DNA from: Alteromonadaceae bacterium M269
Lineage (GTDB): Bacteria > Pseudomonadota > Gammaproteobacteria > Enterobacterales > Alteromonadaceae
NCBI GenBank assembly: GCA_004353515.1
Contig: SMNZ01000002.1
Location: forward strand, 806,001-870,000
Direction: 5' to 3'
DNA length: 64,000 bases
Shown here: in pieces, positions 34,260 to 43,665 of the stretch
Position numbering within the stretch: the stretch's first letter is position 1
How the letters are laid out: every line of letters begins with the position of its first letter
Notes under the pieces: model-generated
What the model was told of the DNA's origin: nothing
Seen by the model: the letters and a program-made list of their open reading frames with translations, nothing else
Database searches by the model: none
Translations under genes and position numbers: made by a program

Positions 34260-35503
34260 TGTCACATCCTAATTCCAATAAGCCAGTCTCATTAGATGAC
34301 TGGCTTTGTTATATAGAGCAGTTACATCCCGCCAATATTGAACTCGGATTAGAACGGCTCAATACCGTTTATCAAGCGCTTAATTGCGACTTCAATCAAT
34401 CTAAGGTGATCACTGTTGCCGGAACCAATGGTAAAGGCACAACCTGCGCCATGGTTGAGCAAGCCTGTTTGAGAGCGAATAAAACGGTCGCTGTTTATAG
34501 CTCACCGCATATTGTTGATTACAGAGAACGGTTACGTATTAACGGTGAAATGCTTCAAGCAGACCAACATTGTGAAGCCTTTCGAGCTATTGATGAGCTG
34601 CGTGGCGATGTAGAACTGACTTATTTCGAGTTTGCGACTTTGGCTGCTTTGTGGCTGATACAGCGCAATCATGTTGATGTTATTTTGCTGGAGATTGGAC
34701 TCGGTGGGCGCTTGGACGCGGTTAACATCGTTGATAACGATCTTGCTGTGATTACTACCATCGACCTTGATCATCAAGATTGGCTAGGTGATACACGAGA
34801 GCTGATAGGTGCGGAAAAAGCAGGCATTTTTCGTGAAAAAGGCGATGCTGTTGTTGGAGATTTGGGACCACCTCAGTCTGTTATCGCGAGAGCTACAGAG
34901 CTGAAAGTTAATGCTCTTTGGCAATCCAAAGATTTTTCTTACGCAGAAGATGCAAGTGGTTGGGCATGGTCTAAAGCAGATTTGGATATTAGTGATTTAC
35001 CAAAATGTCATATACCTACGCAAAATGCGTCAACGGCATTTGCAGTTATTAATTGGCTAGGCATCCCGTTAAATCAAGATTTTATGAAGGAACTATGTGA
35101 AGGAACTCGTTTGCCTGGGCGAATGCAGCAGATTTCGCAGCAGCCTACTGTTTATGTCGATGTAGCGCATAACCCGCAAGCGACTCAATACTTAGCGTCG
35201 AGAATTGAGGAATTAAATGCTAACAGCATTCATTTCGTGTGCGGCATGCTGAAAGATAAAGATATTGATAATACCTTATTGCCCATGCGGAAGTTTTCTG
35301 GGACTTGGCATGTGGGCACAATAGGTGGCCCAAGAGGAGCAACCTCATCTCATGTGGTTAGTCAGTTGGATAGTCAGCAAAAAGTGCTAGAATACGGCTC
35401 TGTTATTGAGGCTTATCAAAGTGCGTTAAGCCATGTTCAACAAGACGAGGCTATTATCGTCTTTGGATCATTCTTAACAGTAGCTGACGTTTTAAGCCTT
35501 TGA
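34259..35503 (+). CDS. folC: FolC, dihydrofolate/folylpolyglutamate synthase
   Basis: 414 residues. The Mur-ligase-type P-loop is V-A-G-T-N-G-K-G-T-T and the family blocks Y-S-S-P-H-I-V-D-Y-R-E-R, L-E-I-G-L-G-G-R-L-D-A-V-N and D-V-A-H-N-P-Q-A follow. It joins glutamate to dihydropteroate and extends the polyglutamate tail of folates. Translation is coupled to accD through the one-base overlap (TAATG). Confidence 0.96.
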   Translation: MSHPNSNKPVSLDDWLCYIEQLHPANIELGLERLNTVYQALNCDFNQSKVITVAGTNGKGTTCAMVEQACLRANKTVAVYSSPHIVDYRERLRINGEMLQADQHCEAFRAIDELRGDVELTYFEFATLAALWLIQRNHVDVILLEIGLGGRLDAVNIVDNDLAVITTIDLDHQDWLGDTRELIGAEKAGIFREKGDAVVGDLGPPQSVIARATELKVNALWQSKDFSYAEDASGWAWSKADLDISDLPKCHIPTQNASTAFAVINWLGIPLNQDFMKELCEGTRLPGRMQQISQQPTVYVDVAHNPQATQYLASRIEELNANSIHFVCGMLKDKDIDNTLLPMRKFSGTWHVGTIGGPRGATSSHVVSQLDSQQKVLEYGSVIEAYQSALSHVQQDEAIIVFGSFLTVADVLSL

Positions 35504-35555
35504 TTAAATGTTGCCTCAGCTGTAACTGTTCTATCTACTTTTAAAGGAGACATCG

Positions 35556-36173
35556 TTGGCATCTGCATTTCAAAATCGCTTGGTAGGTACGGTGATTATT
35601 GTAGCGCTTGTCGTGATTTTCTTACCCGATATTCTTGATGGTAAGAAGAAAAGTCATGATGGAAAGTTTGTGTCCTTACCTGATGCTCCTGAAATGCCTT
35701 TGTTGCAACGAGTATCTAATTTCCCTGCAGAAGACGTTAAGCGTGATAGTCAGCGTCGTATCGAAATTGTTGATGAACCTGCGATTGACGATGAATCTTC
35801 TTCACCCGTTAACGAAAGTAACTCCGCTACAGATGTTGCGGTTGAAGATACTAACGAAGTTGAAACACCAGCTGTTGATAATGATAAGAAGACTGTGGCA
35901 GAAGTACCCGTTATCGAAACAGATGAAGCCAGTGTTGGTTGGGTTGTTCAATTGGGAAGCTTTCGTCATCAAAAAAATGTTCGCGAATTACTCAATACGC
36001 TCGAAAAGGCAGGATATCGAGCATTTAGCCGAAAGGTTCAGACCTCTAGCGGAGAGTTGACCAAAGTGTTTGTTGGTCCGGATTTGGATAAAGCCAAGTT
36101 AGAAAAGGCTGTTCCACACTTGACCGAAGTGACTTCTTTAAAAGGCAGAGTTACGGCTTTTAAGGTTGAATAG
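35556..36173 (+). CDS. dedD: DedD-like SPOR-domain protein
   Basis: 205 residues; TTG start with GGAG five to six bases upstream. One N-terminal membrane helix (V-G-T-V-I-I-V-A-L-V-V-I-F-L-P), an acidic Pro/Ser/Glu-rich periplasmic linker and a C-terminal SPOR domain (G-W-V-V-Q-L-G-S-F, later V-F-V-G-P). SPOR domains bind denuded glycan strands at the septum; DedD is a non-essential division protein. Position between folC and cvpA is conserved. Confidence 0.92.
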   Translation: MASAFQNRLVGTVIIVALVVIFLPDILDGKKKSHDGKFVSLPDAPEMPLLQRVSNFPAEDVKRDSQRRIEIVDEPAIDDESSSPVNESNSATDVAVEDTNEVETPAVDNDKKTVAEVPVIETDEASVGWVVQLGSFRHQKNVRELLNTLEKAGYRAFSRKVQTSSGELTKVFVGPDLDKAKLEKAVPHLTEVTSLKGRVTAFKVE

Positions 36174-36237
36174 CACAAGATCTTTGTTAGGTGCTCTGCT
36201 ATAATGTGCACCGCCAAAAACGCTCAGTAAAAATTGA

Positions 36238-36726
36238 ATGAACTGGATTGATTTTGTTATTCTGGCTGTGATTTTACTATCAGCCGTTATCAGCTTAGTG
36301 CGGGGCTTTGTCAAAGAAGCTATATCTTTAGCGATCTGGTTTGCCGCTTTTTTTATCGCTAGTAAATTCTATCTCGATCTCGCTTATTATCTAACAGAAA
36401 TCAACGATACACTGTTACGAAATGGCGTCGCTATCGCCATATTATTTGTTATTACTCTCATCTTAGGTGGTTTGGTTAACTACCTGATAAGTCAACTTGT
36501 GCAGAAAACCGGACTCAGCGGAACAGACAGAGTGCTCGGTGCTGTCTTCGGTTTATTGAGAGGCGCTCTTATTGTTAGCGCTTTGCTATTCTTTATGGAC
36601 GCATTTACGCCGTCACCAAGCTCAGAATGGTGGCAAGCGTCTATATTGATTCCAGAATTTCGTGTTGTTATTGAATGGTTCTTTGAATATTTGAAGACAA
36701 CGTCTAGTTTTCTAAAACCCGTTTAA
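36238..36726 (+). CDS. cvpA: CvpA family inner-membrane protein
   Basis: 162 residues with four membrane helices; begins [11 protein letters not shown] and contains the family block [10 protein letters not shown]. CvpA was named for colicin V production and is linked to envelope stress tolerance; its biochemical role is unclear. It lies 15 bases upstream of purF, the usual partner. Confidence 0.94.
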   Translation: MNWIDFVILAVILLSAVISLVRGFVKEAISLAIWFAAFFIASKFYLDLAYYLTEINDTLLRNGVAIAILFVITLILGGLVNYLISQLVQKTGLSGTDRVLGAVFGLLRGALIVSALLFFMDAFTPSPSSEWWQASILIPEFRVVIEWFFEYLKTTSSFLKPV

Positions 36727-36741
36727 CTATAGGTACATTCC

Positions 36742-38265
36742 ATGTGTGGTATTGTCGGAATTGTTGGTAAAAGCCCAGTTGGTCAATCTCTTTATGATTC
36801 ACTAACGGTTTTACAACATAGAGGTCAGGATGCAGCAGGAATAGTCACTGTTGATCAAGGCATGTTTCATTTACGTAAGGCTAACGGCTTAGTTCGTGAT
36901 GTGTTTCGTAATCGCCACATGCAACGATTAACTGGCTCTTTTGGTATAGGTCATGTGCGTTACCCTACAGCGGGAAGCTCAAGCTCTGCGGAAGCCCAGC
37001 CTTTTTATGTGAACTCGCCTTTTGGTATTGCCTTTGCTCACAATGGTAATTTGACCAATGCGGAAGAGCTGCAACAGGAAGTTTTTAAAACAGCAAGACG
37101 ACACATCAACACGACGTCAGATTCGGAACTCTTACTTAATATCTTTGCGTACGAGTTACAAAACAGCGCCAGCTTGGTGTTACAGCCGGAAGAAGTGTTT
37201 GAGGCTGTTGCTAAAGTTCACTCTAAGATTCGTGGTGCCTACGCTATAGTCGCGGCGATAATCGGTCATGGTATGGTCGCATTTAGAGACCCTTACGGCA
37301 TTCGCCCTTTAGCTTTAGGTAAGAGAGTTACTGAAAAAGGCGAAGAGTACATGGTGGCATCAGAAAGTGTCGCTATGGACGCGGTTGGCTTTAAATTCAT
37401 TCGTGATGTTGCTCCAGGTGAAGCAGTGTTTGTGACTGAAGATGGCCAACTTTTCACGCAGCAATGTGCAGATAATCCGACACATGCGCCTTGTATTTTC
37501 GAGTTTGTGTATTTTGCAAGACCTGATTCCTTTATTGACGGCATGTCTGTTTATGCATCTCGCGTTAACATGGGCCGCAAGCTTGGACAAAAGATAGCGC
37601 GCGAATGGGCTGATATGGATATCGATGTGGTTATCCCGATACCTGAAACGTCTTGTGATGTTGCGTTGCAAATAGCTCAAGAACTTGAACTACCGTATCG
37701 CCAAGGGTTTGTTAAGAATCGCTATATTGGCCGAACGTTTATCATGCCTGGTCAGGTTATGCGCCGTAAATCAGTAAGACAAAAGCTGAATGCTATTTCA
37801 TCGGAATTTGCTGGCAAGAATGTTCTTCTGGTTGATGATTCAATCGTTCGTGGAACAACCTCCGAGCAGATTATTGATATGGCAAGGGAAGCAGGAGCGA
37901 AGAAAGTTTATTTTGCTTCTGCAGCGCCTGAAATTCGTTTCCCTAATGTCTACGGCATTGATATGCCAAGTGCTAACGAACTGATTGCACATGGGCGTGA
38001 TATTGAAGAAATCTGCGACTTAATAGGCGCAGATGGTTTGATTTATCAGGATATTGCAGATCTTGTGACTGCTGTGAGTGAAGAGAATAACGATATCACA
38101 CGCTTTGATACCGCTGTTTTTGACGGTAACTACATCACTGGTGATGTTGACCAAGCTTACTTAGAGCACATTGATAGCATGCGCAACGAGGATGCTAAAA
38201 ATAACTCCAATCAATTGGAGTTAAGTAATCTTGAGATGCATAACATCGAGAGCGAAGCGAGCTAA
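36742..38265 (+). CDS. purF: PurF, amidophosphoribosyltransferase
   Basis: 507 residues (E. coli 505). After Met removal Cys2 (M-C-G-I-V-G-I-V-G) is the glutaminase nucleophile; the PRPP loop is [14 protein letters not shown]. It makes 5-phosphoribosylamine from PRPP and glutamine, the first step of purine synthesis. A strong terminator follows, ending the folC-to-purF stretch. No PurR box was recognised upstream of cvpA. Confidence 0.97.
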   Translation: MCGIVGIVGKSPVGQSLYDSLTVLQHRGQDAAGIVTVDQGMFHLRKANGLVRDVFRNRHMQRLTGSFGIGHVRYPTAGSSSSAEAQPFYVNSPFGIAFAHNGNLTNAEELQQEVFKTARRHINTTSDSELLLNIFAYELQNSASLVLQPEEVFEAVAKVHSKIRGAYAIVAAIIGHGMVAFRDPYGIRPLALGKRVTEKGEEYMVASESVAMDAVGFKFIRDVAPGEAVFVTEDGQLFTQQCADNPTHAPCIFEFVYFARPDSFIDGMSVYASRVNMGRKLGQKIAREWADMDIDVVIPIPETSCDVALQIAQELELPYRQGFVKNRYIGRTFIMPGQVMRRKSVRQKLNAISSEFAGKNVLLVDDSIVRGTTSEQIIDMAREAGAKKVYFASAAPEIRFPNVYGIDMPSANELIAHGRDIEEICDLIGADGLIYQDIADLVTAVSEENNDITRFDTAVFDGNYITGDVDQAYLEHIDSMRNEDAKNNSNQLELSNLEMHNIESEAS

Positions 38266-38281
38266 CATATCGCTTCATCAT

Positions 38282-38310
38282 AAAAAAGCCGCTTTTAAAG
38301 CGGCTTTTTT
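38282..38310. terminator. Terminator after purF
   Basis: A perfect palindrome of two 14-base arms around a single T, with AAAAAAGCCGCTTT on the left and its complement ending in six T. Because A and T runs flank both sides it should work in both directions, also for the convergent gene at 38360. Confidence 0.93.
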
Positions 38311-38359
38311 GTTTGCTATATTTTTAACCTATATCCTTTTTAAGGATGCCAGGTAAGTG

Positions 38360-38959
38360 TTAATGGGTATAAACAGGTCCCATCCCAACACTCCATAATA
38401 AAACTGAGCCTACCATCAAAATAACTAGCAGAATAAGGCCACAAGTTACCACTGAGCTAGAATAAATAAAGCCTTTCTCTTCTGGAATATGCATCAAAAT
38501 AGGAACGCCCGTGTATAGCAAGTAAACAGAGTAAGTTAGACCAGCAAAGCCTATTAGCGTTACAAACCACAGAACCGGATAAAATGATGCGAAGCCGACC
38601 ATAAACAGCGGTGTTGCTGTGTAAGCAGCTAATTCAAGCGATTGAGTGTAGGTTGGCTTGGAGTCGAATATTTTAGCGAGTTCATGAATGAGGATTGCAA
38701 GTGCGACAACACCGGCCATTAAACCAAAGTACATACCAATGCTCATCAGAGCCGCGCTGTCTTTGGTTAGCTTAATAACATCACCTACACCAATACTCCA
38801 ACCTAAGTGAGCTGATGAATAATAAGTCATCAATGCCGGAATCAATGAGATTAGTGCCATGTGGGTTAAGCTATAAAAGTAGCTCTCGTGTCTTTCGTCT
38901 ATGGTTGCCCATTCTTGCTTCGGGTGTGTATAAATTCCCCAGAGATGATTTAATATCAT
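38360..38959 (-). CDS. Yip1 family membrane protein
   Basis: 199 residues with five membrane helices. The N-terminus L-N-H-L-W-G-I-Y-T-H-P-K-Q-E-W is the typical short cytoplasmic lead of bacterial Yip1-like proteins (PF04893), followed by hydrophobic segments and A-Y-T-A-T-P-L-F. Role unknown. It converges on the purF terminator. Confidence 0.85.
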   Translation of the reverse strand: MILNHLWGIYTHPKQEWATIDERHESYFYSLTHMALISLIPALMTYYSSAHLGWSIGVGDVIKLTKDSAALMSIGMYFGLMAGVVALAILIHELAKIFDSKPTYTQSLELAAYTATPLFMVGFASFYPVLWFVTLIGFAGLTYSVYLLYTGVPILMHIPEEKGFIYSSSVVTCGLILLVILMVGSVLLWSVGMGPVYTH

Positions 38960-39155
38960 ACAACTATTCGCTTTTCTGTTTCTTATTTGATCTAAAAAAT
39001 TGAAAAACTGTTAAATTGTTAACAGTTAATTAACAAGTATTGTCACTAACCAGCTTCATTGCGTCAACCGATTAATGCCTACTCACGCAAATTAATTCCC
39101 CAAAACACTGTACATATTTCGTGATGAATACCTGCTTTGAAGATGGCAAGTTGGT

Positions 39156-39950
39156 ATGATCTGTAAAACGCCGATAATGAGAATGAAGAGGTTATTGTTG
39201 GAACAGCTACTCGCTCCTATTAAACAGTTTTTGAAATGTGAAACCCCAAAAGAGTGGGTTGATGAGGCAATAAAGCCGGAGAACTTAAACGTCTTATTAA
39301 TTGATCATTTGATTTGCGAGTTGAAAGCGGCTCAATCGGCTATGTTTCTTATTCGTCGTTACGCTGTGGATGCGGATAGTGCTGAAGCACTCTTGGCTTG
39401 GCTTAAGCCCTATGAAGATTTCACTTATCGAAAAATAGGGAATTGGAGAGACCTGGAAGGTTTTAAGTTAACTAAGTCAATGATGGCCAAAACAGACTCT
39501 CCTTATAGTCAGGACTTGATTGATAAAATGGTCATGTTGATTAAAGAAGAGCTGCATCACTTCTATCAAGTCTTAGAAATTATGGATGATTACGGCATAG
39601 GTTATGAGAATATCAGCTCAAGTCGCTATGCCAGAGGCTTGTTGACGCATGTTAAAACGCATGAACCAGACGCCTTGATAGATAAGCTAATTTGCGGTGC
39701 TTATATTGAAGCCAGATCTTGTGAGCGCTTCGCAAAGCTGGCTCCATATCTGGATCAGAAAATAGGGGACTTCTATGTTTCTTTACTTCGCTCTGAAGCG
39801 AGGCATTATCAAGACTACTTGACGCTAGCTGAAGAAATTGCCGGTCGCGATATCTCTGAAAGAATTACCTTTTTTAGTGATGTTGAGTCTGAACTGATTA
39901 GTACTCCTGATTCTGATTTTAAATTCCATAGTGGCGTTCCAGCTGCTTAA
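39156..39950 (+). CDS. miaE: MiaE, tRNA 2-methylthio-N6-isopentenyl adenosine hydroxylase
   Basis: 264 residues from ATG 39156; ATGs at 39177 and 39183 are also possible and would fit the shorter N-terminus of other MiaE proteins, none with a strong ribosome-binding site. The ferritin-like diiron site is seen in D-H-L-I-C-E-L-K-A-A-Q, E-E-L-H-H-F-Y-Q, Y-I-E-A-R-S-C-E-R-F and S-E-A-R-H-Y-Q. It hydroxylates ms2i6A37 in tRNAs reading U-starting codons, using oxygen. A hairpin follows. Confidence 0.94.
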   Translation: MICKTPIMRMKRLLLEQLLAPIKQFLKCETPKEWVDEAIKPENLNVLLIDHLICELKAAQSAMFLIRRYAVDADSAEALLAWLKPYEDFTYRKIGNWRDLEGFKLTKSMMAKTDSPYSQDLIDKMVMLIKEELHHFYQVLEIMDDYGIGYENISSSRYARGLLTHVKTHEPDALIDKLICGAYIEARSCERFAKLAPYLDQKIGDFYVSLLRSEARHYQDYLTLAEEIAGRDISERITFFSDVESELISTPDSDFKFHSGVPAA

Positions 39951-39992
39951 TTTTTAATTCCCTATCTCGTAAAATTAAAGTGACAAAAATAT

Positions 39993-40020
39993 CCAAGCTC
40001 TATTTTTCAATAGAGTTTGG
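39993..40020 (+). terminator. Hairpin downstream of miaE
   Basis: CCAAGCTCTATT (39993-40004) pairs with AATAGAGTTTGG (40009-40020), twelve pairs with one G-T wobble, around a four-base loop. No clean T-run follows, so termination is likely but not certain. Confidence 0.55.
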
Positions 40021-40076
40021 TGAATTATTTATTAAATTATTGTTACTGTTGTACAAGTAAATTTACTCCCATTTCG

Positions 40077-40127
40077 CTGTCACAATTTGTTCATGCATTT
40101 GTAGCAAATGAGTCACCAAACTGTCAT
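40077..40127 (+). promoter_or_regulatory. Two Pho boxes upstream of the DUF839 gene
   Basis: Two 18-base candidates: CTGTCACAATTTGTTCAT (40077-40094) and GAGTCACCAAACTGTCAT (40110-40127). Both fit the PhoB pattern of two 7-base direct repeats with a four-base AT-rich spacer (consensus CTGTCAT, A/T spacer, CTGTCAY). All half-sites start at multiples of 11 bases (40077, 40088, 40110, 40121), as expected for PhoB arrays. A -10-like CATATT at 40141 follows at a distance suited to a PhoB-activated promoter without a -35 box. Confidence 0.7.
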
Positions 40128-40218
40128 TTAAGCTGCACATCATATTTGCGCCCTGATTAGGGAAGCAAACGTCAAAAATCAACCCTTTAATGCATAACCA
40201 AAAGAATGAGAAAATTCC

Positions 40219-43200
40219 ATGGCAATATTTTCGAATAGCAATGCAAAACTATCTTTATTGGCATTGTCTACAGTCATAGCTTTGTCAGCCTGTGATGGAG
40301 ATGATGGAGAGCCAGGTGCACCAGGACAAAACGGAACTCCCGGAAGCAATGGACTAAGCAGCTTAACAATAACGTCGATTGTTAATCCTGGATCTGATGA
40401 ATGTCCGGAAGGTGGAGTATCAATAAGCACTGGCTTAGACAACAATAGCGACGGCACACTAGCTGATGATGAAGTTGATGACACAAGGTTTGTGTGTGGT
40501 AGCCAAGCGACAACATCTAGTGTGCGCAATCTAGAGCTACCTGCGCCAAGCCATATGCTCTTAGCCGAAGGCCTGAACGCTAGCTTTTTAACACGTGAAG
40601 TTGGTAACCATGCTGACCAATTCTCATTCTATCCTGCAGAAAATCCGACTCACATGATGGCTTGTATTGAGTCTGTTAGTGAAGTCATCGTTCCTGATAG
40701 CGGCAAGATGAACCCAGGGGTTCAAAGAATTAACCTAGCGGATGGAACGGTTGAAACTATTCTTCGTGGCATGAGTCGATGTGATGGCATAAGAACTACT
40801 GCTTGGGGAACTATTCTAGCGACGGAAGAAGCGGGTGATGGTGCTGCCTATGAAATTATAGATCCGCTTACAACGACAGAGGTTACTATTACTGAACGTG
40901 GGGAAGCGGGAGCTGACGCCACTATTCTAAATGCTGATGGTACGGCTGCAACAACCGTTGCTAAGCGTAATGCACTGCCTACTATGGCATGGGAAGGTTT
41001 AACCGTTCTTGATAACGGCATAGTGATTGGTGGAGACGAACTTCGTCCGGGAAGCTTTGAGTTTACCGTCGATAATGCAGGTACGGATGTTGGGTTTGGG
41101 GAGGACACTGACGGTGGTGCCATCTTTAAGTTTATTCCAACTGATTTACGCACAGAAGCAACAACCATTGCTTCTCTTGATGAGTCACCTTTGGTGGCTG
41201 GCTCAACATTTGCTCTACAGGTGAGTTGTCGCGATAGTCGTCAGCAATTCGGTCAAGGTTGTGAAGTTGGTAACGCTGCGTGGATAGCTATTGCCGATCA
41301 AAGTAACGCTAGAGAAGAAGCAAATCGTGTCGGTGCAACGGGTTATTACCGCCCAGAGGATTTGCATATCGATCCAGACTTCTCTGATGCTGACAATCCC
41401 GAAGCTATTAGGTTTTGTTGGGCAAATACGGGTAACCGTGGTGCTTCAAACTGGGGTGAGGTTGTTTGTGGTGTCGACAGTGCACCGAATGCTGCAGAAC
41501 CAGATACTCGCTCTGTGATTGTTAATCGATTCCTCGAGGGGGATGAAGAGCTTAATGCACCTGATAACCTAGCATTCCAGCCTGGAACTGGCATTTTATA
41601 CGTTATCGAAGATAATCGTAACGGTGATGTTTGGGCTTGTTTACCCGACGGTGCTGACCGAGATGTTAAATCTGATGGTTGCGTCCGCGTATTGTCCTTG
41701 AATGATCGTTCTGCGGAACCCACAGGTTTTATCTTTAATGCGGACGGGACAGAAGCTTACGTTTCTATCCAACACTCTAATGACGATGACCTTCCTTTGT
41801 TTGATGATTTCCGTACAGACGACATCGTCAGAATTACAGGTTTCGGTGATGTGCAAGCCACGCCAGATAACCGAACTGTATTGTTGAACAATGACACTGA
41901 TGTCTTATTTGGTTTTGACGGTGCTTTAACTCAGTCTGCATCATTTACGGTTGATCGCCCGGCAGATATAGCCGCTGCCGGTTTAGATATCGCCGCGGGT
42001 GATACAGGTTTTGGGCAAGATGCTTCTGACATCATTGATTTGGCACCAGGGCTTACTGCGACATTCTTAACTCGTGGCGCGTCAGAATGGACAGATCAGT
42101 TTGAGTTTTATCCAGCGACTAACCCAACGCATCTTGTGTCTTGTGTAGAAGAGACTCGAGGTATCGTTAACGACGGTACGCCAGGAAAGTATAAGCCAAG
42201 TGTTCAGACAATTAGCTTGACTGATGGAACTGTACGCACTGTGCTTCGCGGTATGAGTCGTTGTGACGGTATTCGTGTTACTGATTGGGGAACAGTACTG
42301 GCAACTGAAGAGACTGGTGACGGTGCGGCATACGAAATTCTCGATGTACTAGCTAGCGAGAATGTCACTATTACCGAGCGTGGTGATGCTGGTGAAGCTG
42401 CGACCATCGTTGATGGGATTAACGGAACTGTTGATGCATCAAGCCAAGTTATTAAACGCACAAATTTGCCTACAATTGCTTGGGAAGGGCTTGAAGTTCT
42501 TTCATCCGGTGTGGTGATTGCTGCGGATGAATTACGCCCAGGTTCTTACACTCAATTCTTCTTTTCAGATGGCACGGTTTCTGATGAAGATGATGGAACT
42601 GAGATTGCGTCAAACGACGACACTGATGGCGGCGCGGTATACAAATTCATTCCAGAAACATTGCGTACTAGCACTGCACCAATTACATCGTTAACGGAGT
42701 CACCACTTACTGCGGGCACAACTTATGCGTTGCAAATGAGTTGCCGAGATAGCCGTCAACAAGCCGGTCAGGGCTGTGAAATCGGTAACGGTGCTTGGAT
42801 CGAAGTTGATGAAGACAATGCGCGTGTTGAAGCAAATATAGCAGGCGCGACAGGCTTCTACCGTCCTGAAGATCTGCATATTGACCCAACGTTCAGTGGA
42901 ACAGGTGTTCGTTTCTGCTGGGCAAATACGGGTAACGCGGGTGCACGAAATTACGGTGAAGTTGTTTGCGGCGTTGATTCTCAACCCAATTTAGCAACTG
43001 CTGAAGAAAGAACGGTTGTTATTAATCGACTTCTGGAAGGTGATCCTGAGTTAAATGCGCCTGATAACGTCGCATTCCAGCCTGTAACAGGTATGACTTA
43101 TGTTATCGAAGATAGAAGTAACGGCGATGTGTGGGCTTGCCTACCTGATGGCGCAGACCGTGATATCAAAACTGATGGCTGTGTTCGTATGCTGTCTATC

Positions 43201-43458
43201 GGATCGCAAAGCGCGGAGCCTACAGGTTTTATCTTTAGCCCAGACGGAACCGAAGCTTATGTGTCAATACAACATGCTGCCGGTACAGTCTTGTTCGATG
43301 GTAACGATACCGATGACATGATTCGTATTACAGGTTTCGATACAGCAGTTAGCAACAGCTTGTTTGGAATTGAGTACGAAAATAATTTACACGTGTTCTC
43401 CCAAGCACTATTTGGCTTTGAAGGACCACTAACACAATCATCTACATCTGGACAGTAG
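40219..43458 (+). CDS. Tandem DUF839 (PhoX-like) lipoprotein
   Basis: 1,079 residues. Lipobox L-S-A-C (Cys 25), a short collagen-like G-x-y run (residues 27-45), then two homologous DUF839-type halves (about 104-570 and 605-1070) sharing D-Q-F-x-F-Y-P-A-x-N-P-T-H, L-R-G-M-S-R-C-D-G-I-R, A-T-E-E-x-G-D-G-A-A-Y-E, C-R-D-S-R-Q-Q and Y-R-P-E-D-L-H-I-D-P. DUF839 includes PhoX phosphatases, Tat-exported metalloenzymes; this protein has a Sec lipoprotein signal without a twin-arginine motif, so it is PhoX-like, not a proven phosphatase. The Pho boxes support phosphate-starvation control. Four cysteines per half are conserved between halves. A terminator follows. Confidence 0.82.
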   Translation: MAIFSNSNAKLSLLALSTVIALSACDGDDGEPGAPGQNGTPGSNGLSSLTITSIVNPGSDECPEGGVSISTGLDNNSDGTLADDEVDDTRFVCGSQATTSSVRNLELPAPSHMLLAEGLNASFLTREVGNHADQFSFYPAENPTHMMACIESVSEVIVPDSGKMNPGVQRINLADGTVETILRGMSRCDGIRTTAWGTILATEEAGDGAAYEIIDPLTTTEVTITERGEAGADATILNADGTAATTVAKRNALPTMAWEGLTVLDNGIVIGGDELRPGSFEFTVDNAGTDVGFGEDTDGGAIFKFIPTDLRTEATTIASLDESPLVAGSTFALQVSCRDSRQQFGQGCEVGNAAWIAIADQSNAREEANRVGATGYYRPEDLHIDPDFSDADNPEAIRFCWANTGNRGASNWGEVVCGVDSAPNAAEPDTRSVIVNRFLEGDEELNAPDNLAFQPGTGILYVIEDNRNGDVWACLPDGADRDVKSDGCVRVLSLNDRSAEPTGFIFNADGTEAYVSIQHSNDDDLPLFDDFRTDDIVRITGFGDVQATPDNRTVLLNNDTDVLFGFDGALTQSASFTVDRPADIAAAGLDIAAGDTGFGQDASDIIDLAPGLTATFLTRGASEWTDQFEFYPATNPTHLVSCVEETRGIVNDGTPGKYKPSVQTISLTDGTVRTVLRGMSRCDGIRVTDWGTVLATEETGDGAAYEILDVLASENVTITERGDAGEAATIVDGINGTVDASSQVIKRTNLPTIAWEGLEVLSSGVVIAADELRPGSYTQFFFSDGTVSDEDDGTEIASNDDTDGGAVYKFIPETLRTSTAPITSLTESPLTAGTTYALQMSCRDSRQQAGQGCEIGNGAWIEVDEDNARVEANIAGATGFYRPEDLHIDPTFSGTGVRFCWANTGNAGARNYGEVVCGVDSQPNLATAEERTVVINRLLEGDPELNAPDNVAFQPVTGMTYVIEDRSNGDVWACLPDGADRDIKTDGCVRMLSIGSQSAEPTGFIFSPDGTEAYVSIQHAAGTVLFDGNDTDDMIRITGFDTAVSNSLFGIEYENNLHVFSQALFGFEGPLTQSSTSGQ

Positions 43459-43511
43459 ATACTCAAATTCTTTTCGCTATACAAATTAAAAGAGTTTGAA
43501 ATAAATCCTGT

Positions 43512-43540
43512 AAAAGCTCAGCATTTATGCTGAGCTTTTT
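43512..43540 (+). terminator. Terminator after the DUF839 gene
   Basis: AAAAGCTCAGCA pairs with TGCTGAGCTTTT, twelve perfect pairs around TTTA, followed by T. Strong and probably bidirectional by sequence. Confidence 0.92.
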
Positions 43541-43665
43541 CCTAATTTAAAAAATCAAAACAAAGTTGTTTGTCATATTTTAGACATATTGTTTTTGAAT
43601 AATTAAATACTTTAAAAATGCCGCTTTTGATGTTTTTACATCATCTCATAAGAGCTCAGTAAATA

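Noticed and set aside
40179..40529. Minus-strand frame overlapping the start of the DUF839 gene
   Set aside because: Covered by the real lipoprotein gene and by the Pho-box promoter; composition is that of an antisense frame.
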